This document shows positions 20,320-23,668 of a stretch of 23,668 nucleotides of DNA, piece by piece (the first letter of the stretch is position 1; every line of letters begins with the position of its first letter). Origin of the DNA: a virus; IMG/VR virus record IMGVR_UViG_3300030105_000865, positions 1 to 23,668 of that record; one strand, 5' to 3'. A model generated the notes under the pieces. It was not told the origin of the DNA, did no database searches, and worked only from the letters and a program-made list of their open reading frames with translations. The position numbers and the translations under genes were made by a program.

Positions 20320-20726
20320 TGGGAAATCTTAGAGTAGGCTTATCATTAAGTAGTACGGACTTGCTCTCAAGCTCGTTAAATATCTCTGTAGCTACATCTT
20401 TAATATTAGACTCAGGAAGCCTTATTAGAGCAAAAGTAAAAGGTACAGCAGCCGATAGTGACGATCTAGCTATATATATAGTTAATCAGTGTAGCGACAG
20501 AGCGTACCTATACATAAAGAATTTAGATTCTCAACTAGAGAATTACGTATACATACATAACGACACAGATACTGGGTTAGTAGCTAAAGTAGGTGGAGGA
20601 GAGTTTGCTTTCATCCCTGTTGCTGTAGACAAGAAGTATGAAGTGTATGGGACTGTAATAGACACATTAATCGAGTACGGGGTATTCGGAAACGATAACT
20701 CAGCTGCACCATACGGTGGAAGCTAA
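20319..20726 (+). CDS. tandem beta-rich structural protein, copy D
   Basis: The 135-aa product keeps the array outline in diverged form: L-S-S-T-D-L-L-S-S-S-L-N-I-S near 10-23, R-A-Y-L-Y-I-K-N-L-D near 60-69, G-G-G-E-F-A-F-I-P-V near 91-100, and I-E-Y-G-V-F-G-N-D near 115-123. It has more charged residues than copies A and B. It overlaps copy C by one base. It is most likely another virion decoration or fibre subunit of the same fold. Confidence 0.7.
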   Translation: MGNLRVGLSLSSTDLLSSSLNISVATSLILDSGSLIRAKVKGTAADSDDLAIYIVNQCSDRAYLYIKNLDSQLENYVYIHNDTDTGLVAKVGGGEFAFIPVAVDKKYEVYGTVIDTLIEYGVFGNDNSAAPYGGS

Positions 20727-20738
20727 TAACATAAAGAC

Positions 20739-21083
20739 ATGGCACATCCAAGTAATCTTATAGGTAAAAACCCTCATTATATTGTAGGGGCTGTAACTGC
20801 AACTCTTACTGGGGGTGATTATTTTCATACCATTACTGTTCTAGCAGCCGCTGTTTTAACGGTTAAAGGTGGGGGGATATTTGAACACCTAGCAGCTGAT
20901 GGAGGTGATGGTACTCATATAGATTCTGGCGGTACTACACTTGGCGATACACATGACGCTGGTTTCTATGAAGCCTTAGGCACAACAGCGATTGCGCTTA
21001 CTATTCCAGTAGGAACTACTATACACGGAAGATTTACAGAGATTGCTTCTTCAACCAGTGATATCTCAATAGCATACAAATAA
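20739..21083 (+). CDS. beta-rich structural protein, second paralog pair, short form
   Basis: The 114-aa protein has H-Y-I-V-G-A-V-T-A-T-L-T-G-G-D-Y-F-H-T-I-T near 13-33 and a C-terminal T-I-P-V-G-T-T-I-H-G-R-F-T-E-I near 88-102, both shared with the next gene. Low charge and alternating strands suggest a virion exterior protein. The pair differs from copies A-D in sequence but has the same position and size class. It overlaps the next gene by one base. Confidence 0.7.
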   Translation: MAHPSNLIGKNPHYIVGAVTATLTGGDYFHTITVLAAAVLTVKGGGIFEHLAADGGDGTHIDSGGTTLGDTHDAGFYEALGTTAIALTIPVGTTIHGRFTEIASSTSDISIAYK

Positions 21084-21757
21084 TGCCTAGTCCAGCAAGC
21101 AGATTAAATAGTCAAATTTATCACATTGGCACAAGCAAAACAGCTGCTTTAACTAGTGGTAAGCTTTTTCATACAGTTACTTGTTTAACTGGTGGGGTTA
21201 TTACTCTTTTAGGGGATTTAACCGAATTTGTTGCTGGTTCAAGCACAGATACTACCATTCGCGCAACAGATTATGTAGAGGCTGGAGACTATGGGTATAC
21301 GCAAGGATTATTGGGGAAGCTTATTGAAGATGATGCAGAGTTAGATAACAGTGTAACAGGAACATTTACAGCAAGTCAAAGTGGCGGAACTGTTGCGGAT
21401 AGTACAGTAACTGTAACTAGAGCAGGTGTTGATGTCACTGCTAGTGTAACCCCGCCTGCATTTGACGGAATAACTACAGGTAGTGGCGGCGCAATAACCG
21501 CTATAATTCCTACAAGTACAGTAGGGGCAGATTTAAAGGTAGGAGATGTTTTAACTTTTAACGTTATAGTCAGTGCTGCTAGTATTGGTGGGGCAACCCT
21601 AACATTAGAAGCTGACGATATAGATCTTGATGCTGGTATATACTTAACCGCCTCAGGAACATCTGTAGCGGTAACTATGCTTGCTGGACAAACCATTACA
21701 GGTCGGTTTACGTCTATAGTAACTGACGGGACAGCTATATTAATAGGATATAAATAA
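21083..21757 (+). CDS. beta-rich structural protein, second paralog pair, long form with insert
   Basis: The 224-aa protein matches the short form at both ends: K-L-F-H-T-V-T-C near 26-33 at the start and A-G-Q-T-I-T-G-R-F-T-S-I near 199-210 at the end. Between them lies an extra block of about 90 residues (about 93-180). It contains G-S-G-G-A-I-T-A-I-I and L-K-V-G-D-V-L-T-F-N-V, similar to the Gly-rich V-G-D-[VI]-[IL]-T repeats of phage fibres. It ends 17 bases before the scaffold gene. The internal extension again suggests a displayed module on a capsid or fibre protein. Confidence 0.7.
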   Translation: MPSPASRLNSQIYHIGTSKTAALTSGKLFHTVTCLTGGVITLLGDLTEFVAGSSTDTTIRATDYVEAGDYGYTQGLLGKLIEDDAELDNSVTGTFTASQSGGTVADSTVTVTRAGVDVTASVTPPAFDGITTGSGGAITAIIPTSTVGADLKVGDVLTFNVIVSAASIGGATLTLEADDIDLDAGIYLTASGTSVAVTMLAGQTITGRFTSIVTDGTAILIGYK

Positions 21758-21774
21758 CAATATAATTAAATATA

Positions 21775-22926
21775 ATGGAAGAACAATTTGAAAAAGCGGA
21801 GATCTTTGATACTCCCGAACAGCTTGCCGCATCAATGCAAGCAGACGCACAACCTACTCAAGAAGCTCCACAACAGGAGTCTCAACCTGTTTCCGAACCC
21901 GTTCAGGAACAAACAGAGCAGGAAGCTCCACCTCAGGTAGAGCCAGTACAGGAACAGACTAACGAACCTGTACAACAAGAAGAATTTCAATATCAAGCGA
22001 CGACTGACGATAATATCGAACAACAGGCGTCAACGGATAATGATAATACAACTCAGCAGTATTCTGACAACGACATAGAGTCGGCAGTGTTTAACTACGT
22101 AAGCGAAAGGCTTGGACGCGAGGTTAAATCATTTGACGATTTTAGTCAACCCCAGAACGCTATGGATGAGAGGATCCAAAAGATCGCGGAATTTGTACAA
22201 AATACAGGTCGCGGTCCTGAAGATTGGTTTAAGTATCAGTCGTTAAACCCATCTGAAATGGATGATATGACGGCAGTGAAGATTAAATATTCACAAGATT
22301 ACCCACAGCTAAACTTCAATGAGATCAATACTCTCGTTAGTTCTAAATACAAGACGAATCCTGATGAGTTTAGTGAAGGTGAATTACAGGTCTCAGCTTT
22401 ACAGCTAAAGATCGATGCCACGGATGCACGTAATAATATTGAAGAGATACGCAATACTTACGCCGCTCCTATGCAAAAGGAAACATCTGAACAACAAGAA
22501 TCTTACTTTACTGAAGATTGGGCTCAAGATATGCAAAGAGAAACATCTAGTTTCGAAGGCTTAGAGTTCGATTTAGGAAATGGTAAGAATTTTAATTTTG
22601 GTGTAGGTGAGAACTACAGAAAGACTCTAGTCGACAACCACCAGAATGCTGAGAATTATTTAGACAGGTATGTTGACCCTAATGGAAATTGGGATTACGA
22701 TACCTTTAATTCTCATCAAACGCTCATTGATAATATCGACAACATCGTCTCTTCGGCGTATCGTCAAGGTATGGGAGATGGGCAAAGAGGGTTAGTTAAT
22801 AAGGCGGCTAACGTCTCTACTAACACACCTTCTCAAAACGCTGCTCAAAACAACACTAATTCATTAGCGGAGCAAGTGAAGAACATCATGGGGGCTAACT
22901 CCAATAAGATGACATTTAACATTTAA
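21775..22926 (+). CDS. putative head scaffolding protein
   Basis: The 383-aa protein lies directly before the capsid gene, where scaffolds normally are. It begins with a long acidic low-complexity region rich in Gln, Glu and Pro (about 20-90), followed by helical segments, and ends with a helical tail (E-Q-V-K-N-I-M-G-A-N-S-N-K-M-T-F-N-I). Scaffolds of tailed phages are acidic, helical and poorly conserved in exactly this way, and guide capsid assembly before being released or cleaved. No protease motif is seen in it. The leader before the capsid ATG is A-rich. Assignment depends on position and composition. Confidence 0.75.
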   Translation: MEEQFEKAEIFDTPEQLAASMQADAQPTQEAPQQESQPVSEPVQEQTEQEAPPQVEPVQEQTNEPVQQEEFQYQATTDDNIEQQASTDNDNTTQQYSDNDIESAVFNYVSERLGREVKSFDDFSQPQNAMDERIQKIAEFVQNTGRGPEDWFKYQSLNPSEMDDMTAVKIKYSQDYPQLNFNEINTLVSSKYKTNPDEFSEGELQVSALQLKIDATDARNNIEEIRNTYAAPMQKETSEQQESYFTEDWAQDMQRETSSFEGLEFDLGNGKNFNFGVGENYRKTLVDNHQNAENYLDRYVDPNGNWDYDTFNSHQTLIDNIDNIVSSAYRQGMGDGQRGLVNKAANVSTNTPSQNAAQNNTNSLAEQVKNIMGANSNKMTFNI

Positions 22927-22947
22927 AATAACAAAAACTAAGAAACA

Positions 22948-23668
22948 ATGGCAACATTAACAGGAGCTAAAACAACGGCTGGGTCAACCCAAGCTGATGC
23001 AGCAGGCGCATTTCGGATTTCACCTGAATCGTACACAACTGTAGGCGAACTATTAAAAACAACAAAAGATGAGCACATGCCTGGGCTTATCGAGACTTAC
23101 GGCGATCAAGGTATCACTGGATTTCTTAAACTTACAGGCGCAATTAACAGCGGTGGATCTTCTGACGAAGTAAACTGGTGGGAGGCTGGTCGTCGTCACA
23201 AGACATTAGCATACACATCTGGTATAACTATTTCTGGGGACACTAAAAGCCTAAGCGTTACAGACGCTATTGTAACAGCAGCGGTGCAAGTTAACGATGT
23301 TCTTATGGACAAAGAAACAGGCGCACGTTTTATCGTAAAATCTGGTGGATTTGCAACAGGAGATGCAGTAAATGTCGTTCTTGTAAAACTAGACGGAAGT
23401 ATAGTTGCAACAGGCACAGATATTGACGCTGGTACAGCTGGAGAGTTTATTAGACTAGGTAATATGTACGCTCAGGGAAGTAACCAACCTACAGCATACG
23501 ACGATTTCAACGCTAAAAAGCGTACTAACCCATATATGATCGTTAAAGATCGTTACGAGGTTAACGGTTCGCAGGCTACGAATATCGGTTGGGTAAATGT
23601 AGGTGGCGGAGAGTACCGCTGGTTTATGAAGGGTGAGCAAGAGGCTCGTGCTCGTTTCGAGGACCGTC
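22948..23668 (+). CDS. major capsid protein, 3'-truncated by window end
   Basis: The first 240 residues are present; the frame runs off the edge. Recognisable capsid features include an N-terminal arm, M-P-G-L-I-E-T-Y-G-D near 48-57, W-W-E-A-G-R-R near 80-86, and V-N-G-S-Q-A-T-N-I-G-W-V-N-V near 206-219, followed by Y-R-W-F-M-K-G-E-Q-E-A-R. The V-N-G-S-Q-x-x-x-I-G-W block with the downstream E-x-x-x-R reminds me of crAss-like capsid proteins. The fold would be HK97-like. Arg is encoded almost only by CGT/CGC here, whereas neighbouring genes mostly use AGA, a sign of very high expression. It is preceded by the scaffold-like gene, supporting the call. Confidence 0.85.
   Translation, partial: MATLTGAKTTAGSTQADAAGAFRISPESYTTVGELLKTTKDEHMPGLIETYGDQGITGFLKLTGAINSGGSSDEVNWWEAGRRHKTLAYTSGITISGDTKSLSVTDAIVTAAVQVNDVLMDKETGARFIVKSGGFATGDAVNVVLVKLDGSIVATGTDIDAGTAGEFIRLGNMYAQGSNQPTAYDDFNAKKRTNPYMIVKDRYEVNGSQATNIGWVNVGGGEYRWFMKGEQEARARFEDR

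Noticed and set aside
1-23668. Prophage or chromosomal island instead of a phage genome
   Set aside because: No integrase, attachment repeat, tRNA or host housekeeping gene is visible and phage structural genes flank the Bacteroidota-type surface genes on both sides; integration cannot be excluded from this window alone.

Overview
The window is a contiguous piece of a tailed double-stranded DNA phage genome, AT-rich, tightly packed and almost entirely on the + strand. The phage framework is clear: a large terminase (8429-10546), a portal protein with a Gln-rich coiled-coil tail (10586-13024), a scaffold-like protein (21775-22926) and the start of a major capsid protein cut by the window edge (22948-23668). 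The order TerL, portal, accessory block, scaffold, capsid, the long TerL and portal, and remembered capsid motifs suggest a crAss-like or related podovirus lineage; that placement is inference from memory, not a search. The host is almost certainly a marine-type Bacteroidota (Flavobacteriia-like) bacterium. Two proteins end in type IX secretion (T9SS) sorting domains, one of each class, and this system is confined to Bacteroidota. Several signal peptides leave a Gln at the mature N-terminus, and leaders are A-rich with TAnnTTTG-like boxes.

Layout. 2-3039: virion or lysis accessory genes, with an HExxH metallopeptidase, a transglycosylase-like hydrolase, three small proteins, a beta-rich structural protein and a DUF5675-like protein. 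3047-3469: the only minus-strand gene, winged-helix-like. 3486-6215: accessory block with a GT32-like glycosyltransferase, a two-repeat GroES-like co-chaperonin and an HNH nuclease. 6225-8239: exported proteins (a dockerin-like EF-hand protein, a T9SS type B cargo, a lipoprotein) and a small basic protein. 8244-13702: packaging and portal module. 13716-16953: a T9SS type A cargo with Cys-rich repeats, a small protein and a probable outer-membrane beta-barrel. 16956-18705: small genes often seen together in marine phages (membrane protein with coiled coil, Cys-less thioredoxin fold, basic DUF6321-like protein). 18750-21757: tandem paralogous beta-rich structural proteins, two of them with mid-protein domain insertions. 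21775-23668: scaffold and capsid. No stretch above 300 bases lacks a gene, and many genes overlap their neighbours by 1 or 4 bases, implying translational coupling.

Two themes stand out. First, the phage carries a set of envelope- and surface-directed proteins (two T9SS cargos, an outer-membrane barrel, a lipoprotein, an EF-hand secreted protein, an exported thioredoxin fold) interleaved with its head genes. This suggests remodelling of the infected cell's surface through the host's own T9SS. Second, several unrelated small proteins share an N-terminal tag of the form M-[KQR]-x-[IV]-[KR]-[KR]-[YF]-x-x-G-G, which could be a virion-targeting or processing signal. No tRNA, rRNA, CRISPR array, insertion sequence or integrase was seen.
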